Assembly: GCA_017643165.1 (NCBI GenBank)
Contig: JAEPNY010000004.1
Coordinates: forward strand, 62,001-126,000
Direction of reading: 5' to 3'
DNA length: 64,000 nucleotides
Origin: Psychroserpens sp.
GTDB lineage: Bacteria; Bacteroidota; Bacteroidia; Flavobacteriales; Flavobacteriaceae
Within the stretch, counting starts at the first letter, position 1; the number at the start of each line of letters is the position of its first letter. Both the position numbers and the translations under genes were made by a program. The notes beneath the pieces are model-generated. The model worked only from the letters and a program-made list of their open reading frames with translations, had not been told where the DNA came from and ran no database searches. Positions 1 to 7,349 of the stretch are shown here, piece by piece.

Positions 1-382
1 GTTTAAGGATCAAGTTATTTTCAGTTAGATCAAAATCATTTACAAATAATTGAGCTGTATGAAAGTTTGTGTTACTATATTCAAATTTGATTTCCGATGA
101 CATATCATAAGCCTTCATTTTGCCGACTTTAGTGAGGATTCCTAAAGCTTTATAAACGGACATGTAGGCCTTTTTAGTAGTTTCTGCTGGACTTTCATAT
201 AGCTGTATAATTGTTTCGTTCCATTGGTCGACTTGTGAGCCACAGTCAACAGAATCAATACTAATGTGTTTTACTTCCGTAATATGATAATTTGGCTGAA
301 TCCATTGATTTGGTGCATATTCAAACACCAAGGATTTATCTGCATTTTGCTTCAGTAAATCGAATAATTCTTTAGTTGTCAT
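1..382 (-). CDS. DUF6428-like protein, C-terminal part missing
   Basis: The gene begins at an ATG on the minus strand at 382 and runs open off the left edge of the window, so only the first 127 residues are visible. The protein starts MTTKELFDLLKQ and has no signal peptide or membrane segment. It resembles the DUF6428 family, small cytoplasmic proteins often found directly after an ArsR repressor in arsenic-type operons of Bacteroidota. The ArsR gene stops 25 bases upstream in the same direction, so the two are almost certainly co-transcribed. No biochemical role is known to me for this family. A phosphatase-like arsenate reductase or an efflux permease might lie further left, but that is outside the window. 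Confidence 0.6.
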   Translation of the reverse strand, partial: MTTKELFDLLKQNADKSLVFEYAPNQWIQPNYHITEVKHISIDSVDCGSQVDQWNETIIQLYESPAETTKKAYMSVYKALGILTKVGKMKAYDMSSEIKFEYSNTNFHTAQLFVNDFDLTENNLILK

Positions 383-407
383 GTGGATAGTATTTAAGAT
401 ATTATTT

Positions 408-731
408 TTAGCAACAATTCAGAGTTGTTTTCTTAAAAAATGAATCGAGTTGCATTCGAATCTCATTGTAGCGTTCAACGTTTAGGCAATAGCATTTTTT
501 CTTGCCTTCGAATGTTCCTTTTAAAAGCCCAATATTTCCAATTACTGTGAGGTGTTGAGAGATTGTAGCTTGAGACAATCCAATTTCTTCAACGATGTCA
601 TTACAAATACATCCTTCCTGTTCGCTAATAAATTTGATTATTGCGATTCGCGCGGGATGTGCAAAGACTTTAGCAAATTGAGCAATTTCATTGATTTGAT
701 CTGAAAAGATATAGACTTTAGAAGCACCCAT
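408..731 (-). CDS. ArsR/SmtB-family metal(loid)-sensing repressor
   Basis: A 107-residue winged-helix repressor of the ArsR family. The DNA-recognition helix lies around residues 51-62 (GLSQATISQHL), and the pair C41-I-C43 sits where ArsR proteins carry the ELCVC arsenite-binding motif. Two more cysteines close the protein (C106, C107) and could add to ligand binding. I place the start at 731 (MGASKVYIF) rather than at the in-frame ATG at 779, because the latter lies inside a perfect palindrome and upstream of the -7 element. The family represses its own operon until As(III), Sb(III) or a similar soft ligand binds; the exact ligand is inferred. It is followed after 25 bases by the DUF6428-like gene. 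Confidence 0.88.
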   Translation of the reverse strand: MGASKVYIFSDQINEIAQFAKVFAHPARIAIIKFISEQEGCICNDIVEEIGLSQATISQHLTVIGNIGLLKGTFEGKKKCYCLNVERYNEIRMQLDSFFKKTTLNCC

Positions 732-748
732 TGTGTGGTTATTTTGTT

Positions 749-786
749 CAAATATAATAATTATAACGTAATATTGCAATATTACG
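749..786 (-). promoter_or_regulatory. arsR promoter with palindromic operator
   Basis: On the minus strand a -7 box TATATTTG (749-756) is preceded after 20 bases by TTG (777-779). A perfect 20-bp palindrome, CGTAATATTGCAATATTACG, covers 767-786 and overlaps the -33 box. A repressor dimer bound there would block the polymerase, which fits autoregulation by the ArsR gene starting at 731. Confidence 0.75.
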
Positions 787-804
787 ATGATGTATCAATA
801 AAAT

Positions 805-831
805 AATGCCAGAGCTAGAGACTCTGGCATT
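805..831 (-). terminator. Rho-independent terminator after the membrane protein gene
   Basis: A 10-bp perfect stem (AATGCCAGAG at 805-814 with its complement at 822-831) has a 7-base loop and is followed on the minus strand by a T-rich stretch. It lies 5 bases after the stop of the gene at 836-1345 and separates it from the arsR promoter. Confidence 0.75.
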
Positions 832-835
832 CGTA

Positions 836-1345
836 TTATATTGATTTAAACCACTCTTGAAATTGTTTTCCCAACAGCCAAGAAGGTTGCATTTTTCCTC
901 CCAAAGCACTTATCAAACTCATAATCCAAGCCACTAATAAAAGAAGTGCTACCACAAAGCCTAAGAATGGAATGATGGTCAATAATCCTAAAAGTAAAAA
1001 TCCGAGATACTGTCTTATATAGAATGATCCAAACTCGGTTTTATTACTGCTGTTCATTACTAAGGCAATAATCCATCCAATTAATGTCAAGTGTGCAATA
1101 ACTGCAACATTCTTTCCATCACTGAAAACTTCTTTAGCATCATCGGCAAATTCTTGAGCAGATGCCTTAGCTTCCTTTGAGAATTCGGCTGCTTTCTCTT
1201 TGGCCTCTCCAGCAAATTCCTTCGCTTCATCGGCAAGTTCACTTGCCTTTTCACTCACTTTATCGGCTGCTTTTTTAGCACTTTCCTTGGCGTCACCTAA
1301 CATTTCATTTAGATCATCGCTTAAACTTTTTCCTTCGTCTGACAT
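836..1345 (-). CDS. Lys/Ala-rich helical protein with DUF4870-like membrane domain
   Basis: A 169-residue protein in two parts. Residues 1 to about 75 are almost purely Ala, Lys, Glu, Asp and Ser in a long amphipathic helix with repeated AKE/AKEKA patterns, like late-embryogenesis-abundant or apolipoprotein-type helices. Residues about 78-160 contain hydrophobic segments (VAVIAHLTLIGWIIALVMN; FLLLGLLTIIPFLGFVVALLLL) like those of the DUF4870/Tic20-type membrane proteins. There is no signal peptide. The charged helix should lie in the cytoplasm. Its own promoter (1376-1407) and terminator (805-831) make it a single-gene unit. A stress-related membrane role is a guess from composition. Confidence 0.7.
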   Translation of the reverse strand: MSDEGKSLSDDLNEMLGDAKESAKKAADKVSEKASELADEAKEFAGEAKEKAAEFSKEAKASAQEFADDAKEVFSDGKNVAVIAHLTLIGWIIALVMNSSNKTEFGSFYIRQYLGFLLLGLLTIIPFLGFVVALLLLVAWIMSLISALGGKMQPSWLLGKQFQEWFKSI

Positions 1346-1375
1346 TTTATTTTGTGTTTTAGTTTTGATTCATAG

Positions 1376-1407
1376 TAAAGGTATTAAAATCAGATAATTA
1401 CATCAAA
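1376..1407 (-). promoter_or_regulatory. Bacteroidota-type promoter for the 836-1345 gene
   Basis: On the minus strand TTTG (1404-1407) is followed after 20 bases by TACCTTTA (1376-1383), one mismatch from TAnnTTTG. The expected start point is about 25 bases before the ATG at 1345. Confidence 0.5.
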
Positions 1408-1508
1408 TAAAATTCAATTCAATTTATAGATGATGTCTAACGTTTCATTACGATTACTATCACATATTGTATTTGATTAGTAGCGAAACCTAATGTATTG
1501 TTACAAAG

Positions 1509-1895
1509 CTATTTGAATGCTTGATCTACAGGTTCCCATAATTCGATCTTGTTACCGTCATTATCTAAGATCCAACCAAACTTACCATAATCATAAGACT
1601 CCATTTCTCCTACAATAGTCACACCTTCATTTTTCAATACTTTTAATAATCCCTCTAAATTCTCCACACGATAATTAAACATATAGGCCTTATCAGAGGG
1701 TTGGAAATAGGTGGTGTCATCTTTAAAAGGGCTCCATTGTGTAGAGCAGTCATTTCCTTCTTGGTCTTTCCACCAGAAGGTACAACCGTAATCATCAGTA
1801 TTAAATCCGAGGTGCTTTTTATACCAGTCTTTGGAGGCTTGAGGGCTCTTTGATTTAAAAAATAATCCGCCGATACCTGTAACTCTTTTTTTCAT
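1509..1895 (-). CDS. VOC (glyoxalase/bleomycin-resistance fold) family protein
   Basis: A 128-residue single-domain vicinal oxygen chelate protein. The opening GIGGLFFKSKSPQASKDWY and the closing GNKIELWEP are typical of the fold, in which paired beta-alpha-beta-beta-beta units bind a metal. The terminal E of KIELWEP is a usual metal ligand position. Substrate cannot be told from sequence; members include glyoxalases, resistance proteins and many uncharacterised enzymes. The gene starts 3 bases after the stop of the DUF1801 gene, so both are translated from one message. It is the last gene of that run. Confidence 0.8.
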   Translation of the reverse strand: MKKRVTGIGGLFFKSKSPQASKDWYKKHLGFNTDDYGCTFWWKDQEGNDCSTQWSPFKDDTTYFQPSDKAYMFNYRVENLEGLLKVLKNEGVTIVGEMESYDYGKFGWILDNDGNKIELWEPVDQAFK

Positions 1896-1898
1896 AGC

Positions 1899-2357
1899 TT
1901 ACTTTTTTTTAATGTTTGCTTCGTATAAATCAATCCATTCTTGACAAGTCATTTTCTGTACAAGTTCTGTAATGAGTTCAAAAGGGATATCATCTATCTT
2001 TTTGAATCGCACACAACTTTTTCCCATGTCTAGTTTTCTTGAAGAATGTTTAGGATATTCATTTACCCACCAATCATGTAATTCTGGTTTTGCATAAATT
2101 CCGCTATGGTATAGGTTTATTGAGTTTTTCTGTGAAGCAAAACTCATAAATGGAAGCGGTGTTTTAGGATCGCAATGATACCCATCAGGATATACTGAAT
2201 GCGGCACATAATAGCCAATCATTCCATATTGGATGCCTTCTTCAAATCCTTCGGGTAGATTGTCATTAATTACCTGTCGAAGCTTCTGTAATGTTGGTCT
2301 TCGTTCTTCTGGGACTTGACTGATGTAGTCTTCCGCTGAGGTTGCTTTATACTGCAT
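1899..2357 (-). CDS. DUF1801 (YdhG-like) domain protein
   Basis: A 152-residue soluble protein of the DUF1801/YdhG superfamily, recognised by the N-terminal TLQKLRQVINDNLPEGFEEGIQYGMIGYYVP and the central PLPFMSFASQKNSINLYHSGIY, followed by the conserved GKSCVRFKK near residue 118. These proteins have an iron-chaperone-like (frataxin-superficial) fold, but a function is not firmly established. It sits 17 bases downstream of the DUF4199 gene and directly upstream of the VOC gene, which suggests one operon under the LuxR-type regulator nearby. Confidence 0.78.
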   Translation of the reverse strand: MQYKATSAEDYISQVPEERRPTLQKLRQVINDNLPEGFEEGIQYGMIGYYVPHSVYPDGYHCDPKTPLPFMSFASQKNSINLYHSGIYAKPELHDWWVNEYPKHSSRKLDMGKSCVRFKKIDDIPFELITELVQKMTCQEWIDLYEANIKKK

Positions 2358-2374
2358 AATGTGATTGATTTTAG

Positions 2375-2836
2375 TTATTTGCGTTGTAAGATTAAGCCTG
2401 ATATTAAAGATATAATAAATCCAATTACGGTAACGAGTACCAACATAAAAACTGCAGCCATAGTACTGGTCATTTCCATTATTTGGTCTGCGTTACCTTG
2501 ATCTTTCATCATTTGCTCATAACGACTAAAAAACTCTGGATCGATATACTTCGTGTAAATAAAATCAGCAATGGCAATACCTAATCCGACTAATAAAGAA
2601 ATTAGTACGCCAATTGTGATGGCTTTACCTAGCGATATAACACCATCGTTTATTTTATCTCTATAATGCTTAATTCCAAAAAAGATAAATGAAAGTGAAA
2701 GGAAGATTGAAACATATCCTAATATTTCATTTGTTGAATAATCAAGGTTGTCAATACCTAAAGTTAAGTGTAAAATAAAAATGATAAAGCCCATAACAAG
2801 TCCATAAGAGCCAAACTTCAAAACTGTTTTTTTCAT
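2375..2836 (-). CDS. DUF4199 membrane protein
   Basis: A 153-residue inner-membrane protein with four predicted transmembrane helices (about residues 7-28, 38-55, 68-92 and 124-150) and a short hydrophilic loop near residues 95-118. Arrangement and length fit DUF4199, a family common in Bacteroidota and of unknown role. The upstream spacer carries a 12-bp direct repeat that may be a regulator binding site. It is the first gene after the membrane-anchored LuxR-type regulator and is probably its target or partner. Confidence 0.75.
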   Translation of the reverse strand: MKKTVLKFGSYGLVMGFIIFILHLTLGIDNLDYSTNEILGYVSIFLSLSFIFFGIKHYRDKINDGVISLGKAITIGVLISLLVGLGIAIADFIYTKYIDPEFFSRYEQMMKDQGNADQIMEMTSTMAAVFMLVLVTVIGFIISLISGLILQRK

Positions 2837-2892
2837 AATAATTGCATTTAAAAATTGTTACCTCAAAATTAGATTCCAGATGAAATTCGAGA

Positions 2893-2926
2893 CTCATACT
2901 AAAGTACCAAAGTTCTCATACTTTAG
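2893..2926. promoter_or_regulatory. 22-bp-spaced direct repeat upstream of the DUF4199 gene
   Basis: CTCATACTAAAG (2893-2904) and CTCATACTTTAG (2915-2926) are direct repeats 22 bp apart, two helical turns. The inner ACTAAAG and CTTTAGT are also inverted with respect to each other. The element lies between the LuxR-type regulator gene and the DUF4199 gene and could be an operator for the regulator; that is inference. Confidence 0.45.
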
Positions 2927-2943
2927 TCTTAAATAGTGAAATA

Positions 2944-3354
2944 TCACAGAATTTGGAAGGATTTAGCTTTTTGTACAGCTTGAGTTCGTCGCTGGGCATC
3001 GAGTTTAACCAAAAGGTTAGACACATGTGTTTTAATAGTGCTTTCTGATAAAAATAAACTTTCAGCAATTTCTTTATTCGATAAACCCTCGGCTATTTTT
3101 TGAAGTACTTCATATTCGCGATTACTAATATCAAGTTCTTTTATTTTCTCGTGATCAATTTCGGTTGTTGTCGTCGTTGGTTTATGAAGGCTTTTTTTAT
3201 TGATATAAATTCCGACAAAGAAAAACACAATAGCTATAATTGCAACAACAACTTCAGCGCTTAAGTCACCAGAGATTACGGCATACTTGCTAAAATGAAA
3301 TAATAGAAGTATGGCAAGAATAAGTAAGCCAAAAATAAATATGGTTTTCTTCAT
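2944..3354 (-). CDS. Membrane-anchored LuxR-type transcriptional regulator
   Basis: A 136-residue protein with two N-terminal transmembrane helices (about residues 2-22 and 29-50), a short linker, and a C-terminal LuxR/GerE helix-turn-helix (about 74-133: ISNREYEVLQKIAEGLSNKE and SESTIKTHVSNLLVKL). It lacks a receiver domain. I start it at the ATG at 3354 (MKKTIFIF); the alternative at 3369 would overlap the preceding gene. In Bacteroidota such two-helix LuxR proteins are commonly paired with DUF4199 genes, as here. It starts 8 bases after the stop of the hydroxyacid dehydrogenase, so it may also be read from the upstream genes. Confidence 0.82.
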   Translation of the reverse strand: MKKTIFIFGLLILAILLLFHFSKYAVISGDLSAEVVVAIIAIVFFFVGIYINKKSLHKPTTTTTEIDHEKIKELDISNREYEVLQKIAEGLSNKEIAESLFLSESTIKTHVSNLLVKLDAQRRTQAVQKAKSFQIL

Positions 3355-3362
3355 ATTTAAAA

Positions 3363-4298
3363 TTAACAAAATTCTGCTTTGATCTTGTTTACGATAGTCT
3401 GTGCTAACTTTTCTTTACTTTCTTGGGTCCATCCCGCTACATGAGGACTAAGTATGACATTTTCGGCCGAGATCAAATATTTATAGGCATCAGGTAATTC
3501 GTTGGAAAACAAATTTTCAAATGAGCTTTTTTCATATTCAAGAACGTCTAATCCTGCACCATAAATCTTTCCAGAACGAAGGGCATTAACCAAATCGTCA
3601 GTCACGACACTTTTGCCTCTAGCAGTATTAATCAACCAGAATGATTTTTTAAATGCGTTAATAAAATCACTATTGATCATATTGATCGTTAGAGGTGTTT
3701 CAGGTGTATGAAGACTAAGGACATCTGCGAGTTCTTGAAGTTCTTCTAATGATACTTGAATTGCATTTTCGTCACCAACATTTGGCTTTATATCATAACA
3801 CACTACTGAAACATCGAATCCACGAAGCTTTTTCGCGAAGGCTTTTCCCATATTACCATAGCCAATTAAACCAATAGTTTTTCCGTCGAGTTCTATACCT
3901 CTATTGTCTTCACGAAGCCAAAGTCCTTGACGCACTTCTTTATCAGCCTTGTTCAGTTTATTAAAAAGTGATAACAACATAGCAAGACTGTGCTCGCCAA
4001 CTGCATTTCTATTCCCTTCTGGGGCTGCGATTAATTTAATTCCTTTCTTTTCTGCATATGAAGTTTCAATGTTTTCGAGTCCTGCACCTACACGTCCAAT
4101 AAATTTGAGGTTTTTTGCAGCATCAATGAATTCAGCGTCGATTTTAAAACGACTTCGAATGATAAATCCGTCATACTCATGAATCTTATTTTGGACCTCT
4201 TCTTTTGATGAGATATAATCCTCCTCATTTGTGAATCCTAGCGATTGCAATTCTTTAATGAGTAGCGGATGATTAGTGTCTAAATGTAGTATTCTCAT
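3363..4298 (-). CDS. D-2-hydroxyacid dehydrogenase (NAD-binding)
   Basis: A 311-residue cytoplasmic oxidoreductase of the D-isomer-specific 2-hydroxyacid dehydrogenase family. The N-terminal catalytic domain is residues 1 to about 95. The Rossmann motif GLIGYGNMGKAFAKKLRGF lies near residue 143. Conserved catalytic positions are the Arg in NTARGKSVV, the Glu of the later GLDVLEYE segment and the His in LSPHVAGW. The family includes phosphoglycerate, glyoxylate/hydroxypyruvate and lactate dehydrogenases; the substrate is not clear and no ACT domain is present. The start at 4298 (MRILHLDTN) is chosen because longer starts run into the cupin gene, which stops 7 bases upstream. Confidence 0.85.
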   Translation of the reverse strand: MRILHLDTNHPLLIKELQSLGFTNEEDYISSKEEVQNKIHEYDGFIIRSRFKIDAEFIDAAKNLKFIGRVGAGLENIETSYAEKKGIKLIAAPEGNRNAVGEHSLAMLLSLFNKLNKADKEVRQGLWLREDNRGIELDGKTIGLIGYGNMGKAFAKKLRGFDVSVVCYDIKPNVGDENAIQVSLEELQELADVLSLHTPETPLTINMINSDFINAFKKSFWLINTARGKSVVTDDLVNALRSGKIYGAGLDVLEYEKSSFENLFSNELPDAYKYLISAENVILSPHVAGWTQESKEKLAQTIVNKIKAEFC

Positions 4299-4305
4299 AG
4301 ATGTT

Positions 4306-4671
4306 CTAGATCCAAGGATATTCTGTTTGCGTCTTTTCGTCTTGCACATCACCAGTATGAGCTGTGCTTAATTTCTCAAATAAAAGTAAATGAACTTCCT
4401 CATCATTTCTTGTAGAAGGATTATGTTCAACACCTTTTGGGACTACGATTATTTCGCCTTCCTTTACGATTTCAACACGATCACGAAATTGCATATATAA
4501 GGTTCCTTTGACCACCTGAAATAATTCGTCTTCATTTTCATGACTATGCCATACGAATTCACCTTTAATCTTGGCTAATATAACCTGCATATTATCAACA
4601 GTTGCGATGCGATGCGGGTGCCATTGGTTATTAAAGAGTTTGTGTTTTTCTTTGATATTTATTGGCTTCAT
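4306..4671 (-). CDS. Cupin-domain protein
   Basis: A 121-residue single-cupin protein. The first cupin motif is seen as HSHENEDELFQVVKGTLYMQF (residues about 42-62), with His, His and Glu as likely metal ligands, and the second as PKGVEHNPSTRNDEEVHLLLFE (about 78-99), with its His. Such small cupins include isomerases and dioxygenases as well as binding proteins, and the substrate cannot be inferred. It is the first gene of a tightly spaced run that continues into the hydroxyacid dehydrogenase 7 bases later. Confidence 0.85.
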   Translation of the reverse strand: MKPINIKEKHKLFNNQWHPHRIATVDNMQVILAKIKGEFVWHSHENEDELFQVVKGTLYMQFRDRVEIVKEGEIIVVPKGVEHNPSTRNDEEVHLLLFEKLSTAHTGDVQDEKTQTEYPWI

Positions 4672-4734
4672 AGATCACTAATTAGTAGGCGAAAGTTACG
4701 AAGATTTACAATAGGAAAACGAAGCGCAGATGAA

Positions 4735-6105
4735 CTAAATATTCAGGATGAGTTTTGCAATCCAAAAATAAATTAGGATACCAAAAATATCATTGCTTGT
4801 GGTTATAAACGGTCCAGTTGCAATTGCAGGGTCAATTCCACGTTTATCCAAAAATAATGGTACAAATGTTCCAATGAGTCCAGCAACGATGATGACTGCA
4901 ATGAGTGATGAAGAAATTGCTATGGCCGTAATTAGTTCGCCTTTGGTGGCCCAGACAAATAGAAATAAAAAGATAGCCAAGATGGTACCATTTAATGCAG
5001 CGAGTAACATTTCTTTGATTAAGCGACTGTTAATACTTCCTTTGACATCGTCATTGGCCAATCCTTGAACAATAATTGCACTAGACTGTACACCCACATT
5101 TCCTGCCATAGCTGCAATTAAAGGTGTAAAGAAGAATAACACTGCATAACGTTCAAACGTATCTTGAAATCCTTCCATTATCAAAAAAGCTCCAACACCA
5201 CCAATTAATCCTAAGAACAACCAAGGTAATCGTGCTCTGGTTAATTCTATAATACTATCACCAGCTTCTACGTCTAAGGTAATACCTGCAGCTAATTGAT
5301 AATCTTTTTCAGCTTCCTCTTTTAGGACATCGACAATGTCATCAATAGTAATTCGTCCTACTAGAGATTGATTATCATCAACTACTGGAATAGCTTCAAG
5401 ATCGTATTTTGCCATGACTTTTGCTACATCTTCTACATCATCTTGAACATGAACATAATCGACACTGTCTTTTGCAATTTCGGCGATTTTTTGCTCACTC
5501 TTGGCAACAATCAGATCCTTTAAAGAAAGACGGCCAATAAGTTGTTCTTCTTTATCTACTACATAAATAGAATGCACACGAGTAACTTCTTTCGCCTGTC
5601 CTCGAATACGTCTTAGACATCCTGCAACGGTCCAAGTTTCATAAACTTTTACAAGCTCTTTTGCCATAAGGCTACCTGCTGTATTATCCTCATAGTTGAG
5701 AAGTTCGCTAATCTCTTCGCGATGTTCTTCATCTTCTATTCGAGACATGACTTCGGCCTGACGCTTTTCCGGCAGTTCAGCAATAAGATCAGCCGCATCG
5801 TCTGTATCTAGCTCCTCAATCTCTTCGGCAATCTCTTTTGCTGATAGGTTTTCAAGGATCTTTTCGCGCGTATCTTCATCAAGCTCGGTAAGGATATCCG
5901 AAGTCGTTTCAGAATCTAATAATTTTATGACATAGACGGAGTCTTCGAGATTCAATTCATCTAGAATCTCGGCAATATCAGCATAGTGAAAGTCATTTAA
6001 AAGTTCATTTAATTCTTTATCCTGGAATGCAGCGACAAGTAATTCTACCTTTTCAATGAGTTCATCAGTAAGCTCGAAATGAATATTTTCTTTCTCGTCT
6101 GTCAA
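4735..6105 (-). CDS. mgtE: Magnesium transporter MgtE
   Basis: A 456-residue MgtE-type Mg2+ channel. The acidic N-domain with armadillo-like helical repeats spans about residues 15-130 (repeated LxELDxxD and LAELPEKRQAEVM), followed by paired CBS domains (about 140-260) and five transmembrane helices (about 290-455). The signature PLIAAMAGNVGVQSSAIIVQG in the pore region is intact. In the family the cytosolic domains bind Mg2+ and close the pore when Mg2+ is plentiful. It starts 14 bases after rsmA and is the last gene of the DUF4286-rsmA-mgtE unit. Length is normal. Confidence 0.95.
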   Translation of the reverse strand: MTDEKENIHFELTDELIEKVELLVAAFQDKELNELLNDFHYADIAEILDELNLEDSVYVIKLLDSETTSDILTELDEDTREKILENLSAKEIAEEIEELDTDDAADLIAELPEKRQAEVMSRIEDEEHREEISELLNYEDNTAGSLMAKELVKVYETWTVAGCLRRIRGQAKEVTRVHSIYVVDKEEQLIGRLSLKDLIVAKSEQKIAEIAKDSVDYVHVQDDVEDVAKVMAKYDLEAIPVVDDNQSLVGRITIDDIVDVLKEEAEKDYQLAAGITLDVEAGDSIIELTRARLPWLFLGLIGGVGAFLIMEGFQDTFERYAVLFFFTPLIAAMAGNVGVQSSAIIVQGLANDDVKGSINSRLIKEMLLAALNGTILAIFLFLFVWATKGELITAIAISSSLIAVIIVAGLIGTFVPLFLDKRGIDPAIATGPFITTSNDIFGILIYFWIAKLILNI

Positions 6106-6119
6106 GCGTGATGGTTTTG

Positions 6120-6908
6120 TTATTTTGATCGATCCGATTCAATGAGCTGTGTCATTTCAATAAATGATTCAACACTTAATTGTTCTGGACGCTTGCCAAA
6201 TATAACATTTGCTTTTAAATTATCAGATAGATTGAATGTTTTTAAGCTGTTTCTTAAGGTTTTTCTGCGCTGTTGAAAAGCAGTTTTCACAACTTTAAAA
6301 AAGAGGGTTTCATCACAAGGAAGCGTATAGTTTTCTTTGCGTTTCAAAAGCAATACGCCTGAATCCACTTTGGGAGGCGGATTGAATACATGAGGTGGTA
6401 CTGTAAATAAATATTCAGATTCATAAAATGCTTGGGTTAAAACAGAAAGGATACCATATACTTTACTGCCTTCTTCTGAGCAAATTCGTTTTGCTACTTC
6501 CTTTTGAAACATACCAGAGAATTCTGGTATTTGATGCCTCATATCTAATGTTTTAAAGACGATTTGCGATGAGATGTTATATGGGAAATTACCAATTATA
6601 GCAAAGGATTCGTCTTGAAAAATTTGGCTGAGATCATGTTTCAGAAAATCTTTTTCATGCACTCTATTCGCCAAATTGAGATAATTGGCTTTAAGGTATT
6701 CTACAGACTCGGAGTCTATTTCTATGACATGAGTTTCAATCGGTTTTTTTAATAGGTATTTTGTCAGTACGCCCATGCCAGGTCCAATCTCAAGTACTTT
6801 GTTGTACCCTTTTAGCGTCAAACTATCAGCAATGTCTTGTGCAACAGATTCATCAGTAAGAAAGTGTTGTCCTAAGTGTTTTTTTGCACGTACTTGATTA
6901 TGAGCCAC
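6120..6908 (-). CDS. rsmA: 16S rRNA dimethyladenosine transferase RsmA (KsgA)
   Basis: A 262-residue S-adenosylmethionine-dependent methyltransferase that dimethylates two adjacent adenosines near the 3' end of 16S rRNA during small-subunit assembly. The SAM-binding loop LEIGPGMGV is at residues 39-47, the acidic ribose contact is in HVIEID, and the catalytic motif reads NFPYNIS (107-113), a common variant of NIPYNIS. The N-terminal KKHLGQHFL is typical. The start codon lies 1 base after the stop of the DUF4286 gene, so translation is probably coupled. mgtE follows 14 bases later. Confidence 0.96.
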   Translation of the reverse strand: MAHNQVRAKKHLGQHFLTDESVAQDIADSLTLKGYNKVLEIGPGMGVLTKYLLKKPIETHVIEIDSESVEYLKANYLNLANRVHEKDFLKHDLSQIFQDESFAIIGNFPYNISSQIVFKTLDMRHQIPEFSGMFQKEVAKRICSEEGSKVYGILSVLTQAFYESEYLFTVPPHVFNPPPKVDSGVLLLKRKENYTLPCDETLFFKVVKTAFQQRRKTLRNSLKTFNLSDNLKANVIFGKRPEQLSVESFIEMTQLIESDRSK

Positions 6909-6909
6909 C

Positions 6910-7236
6910 TTAGTTAAAATTTACTGTGTATTCGTCAATAATTTGAAGTTCTGTTCGAAATGCTAATATTTTATCAGCAAACCGTTTTAGGCCTTCACTT
7001 CGTAATCTATCGGCATCTTCTTGATAATAGGCATCTAAAGCCGCCCTAGAATACGATCGGTATTGAATTGCGTATGTTGTTCCACCCATTTCTTCTTCCA
7101 CTAAAACCTGAGATAACGTAGCTTTTTCAAACTTCCCTGTACTGAGGACTTTCGGAATGTGATCTGTTTTCATCCAATCTAACCAATCGGTGTGAACGGA
7201 ATCGTCAACATTCACTGTAACATTATATAAAATCAT
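6910..7236 (-). CDS. DUF4286 family protein
   Basis: A 108-residue soluble protein of the DUF4286 family. The opening [22 protein letters not shown] and the [23 protein letters not shown] near the end are characteristic. The fold is ferredoxin-like and no function is known. It has a recognisable promoter upstream and leads the operon with rsmA and mgtE, a neighbourhood that is often kept in Flavobacteriia. Confidence 0.82.
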   Translation of the reverse strand: MILYNVTVNVDDSVHTDWLDWMKTDHIPKVLSTGKFEKATLSQVLVEEEMGGTTYAIQYRSYSRAALDAYYQEDADRLRSEGLKRFADKILAFRTELQIIDEYTVNFN

Positions 7237-7290
7237 ATTTGCGCTAATTCATTCCTTGTGTAGATAAACAAGGATATTATTCTCGTCTTG

Positions 7291-7321
7291 CAAAGAACTA
7301 AAGAACTTTGTTTAACACAAA
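7291..7321 (-). promoter_or_regulatory. Promoter of the DUF4286-rsmA-mgtE unit
   Basis: On the minus strand TTTG (7318-7321) is followed after exactly 19 bases by GTTCTTTG (7291-7298), which keeps the TTTG half of the -7 consensus but not its TA. The expected transcription start is about 45 bases before the ATG at 7236. Confidence 0.45.
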
Positions 7322-7349
7322 AGGATTTTCGTGATTTTATCGAAATGAC

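Noticed and set aside
732-779. Longer start for ArsR at 779
   Set aside because: It would start inside the operator palindrome and upstream of the -7 box TATATTTG, so it is outside the transcript.
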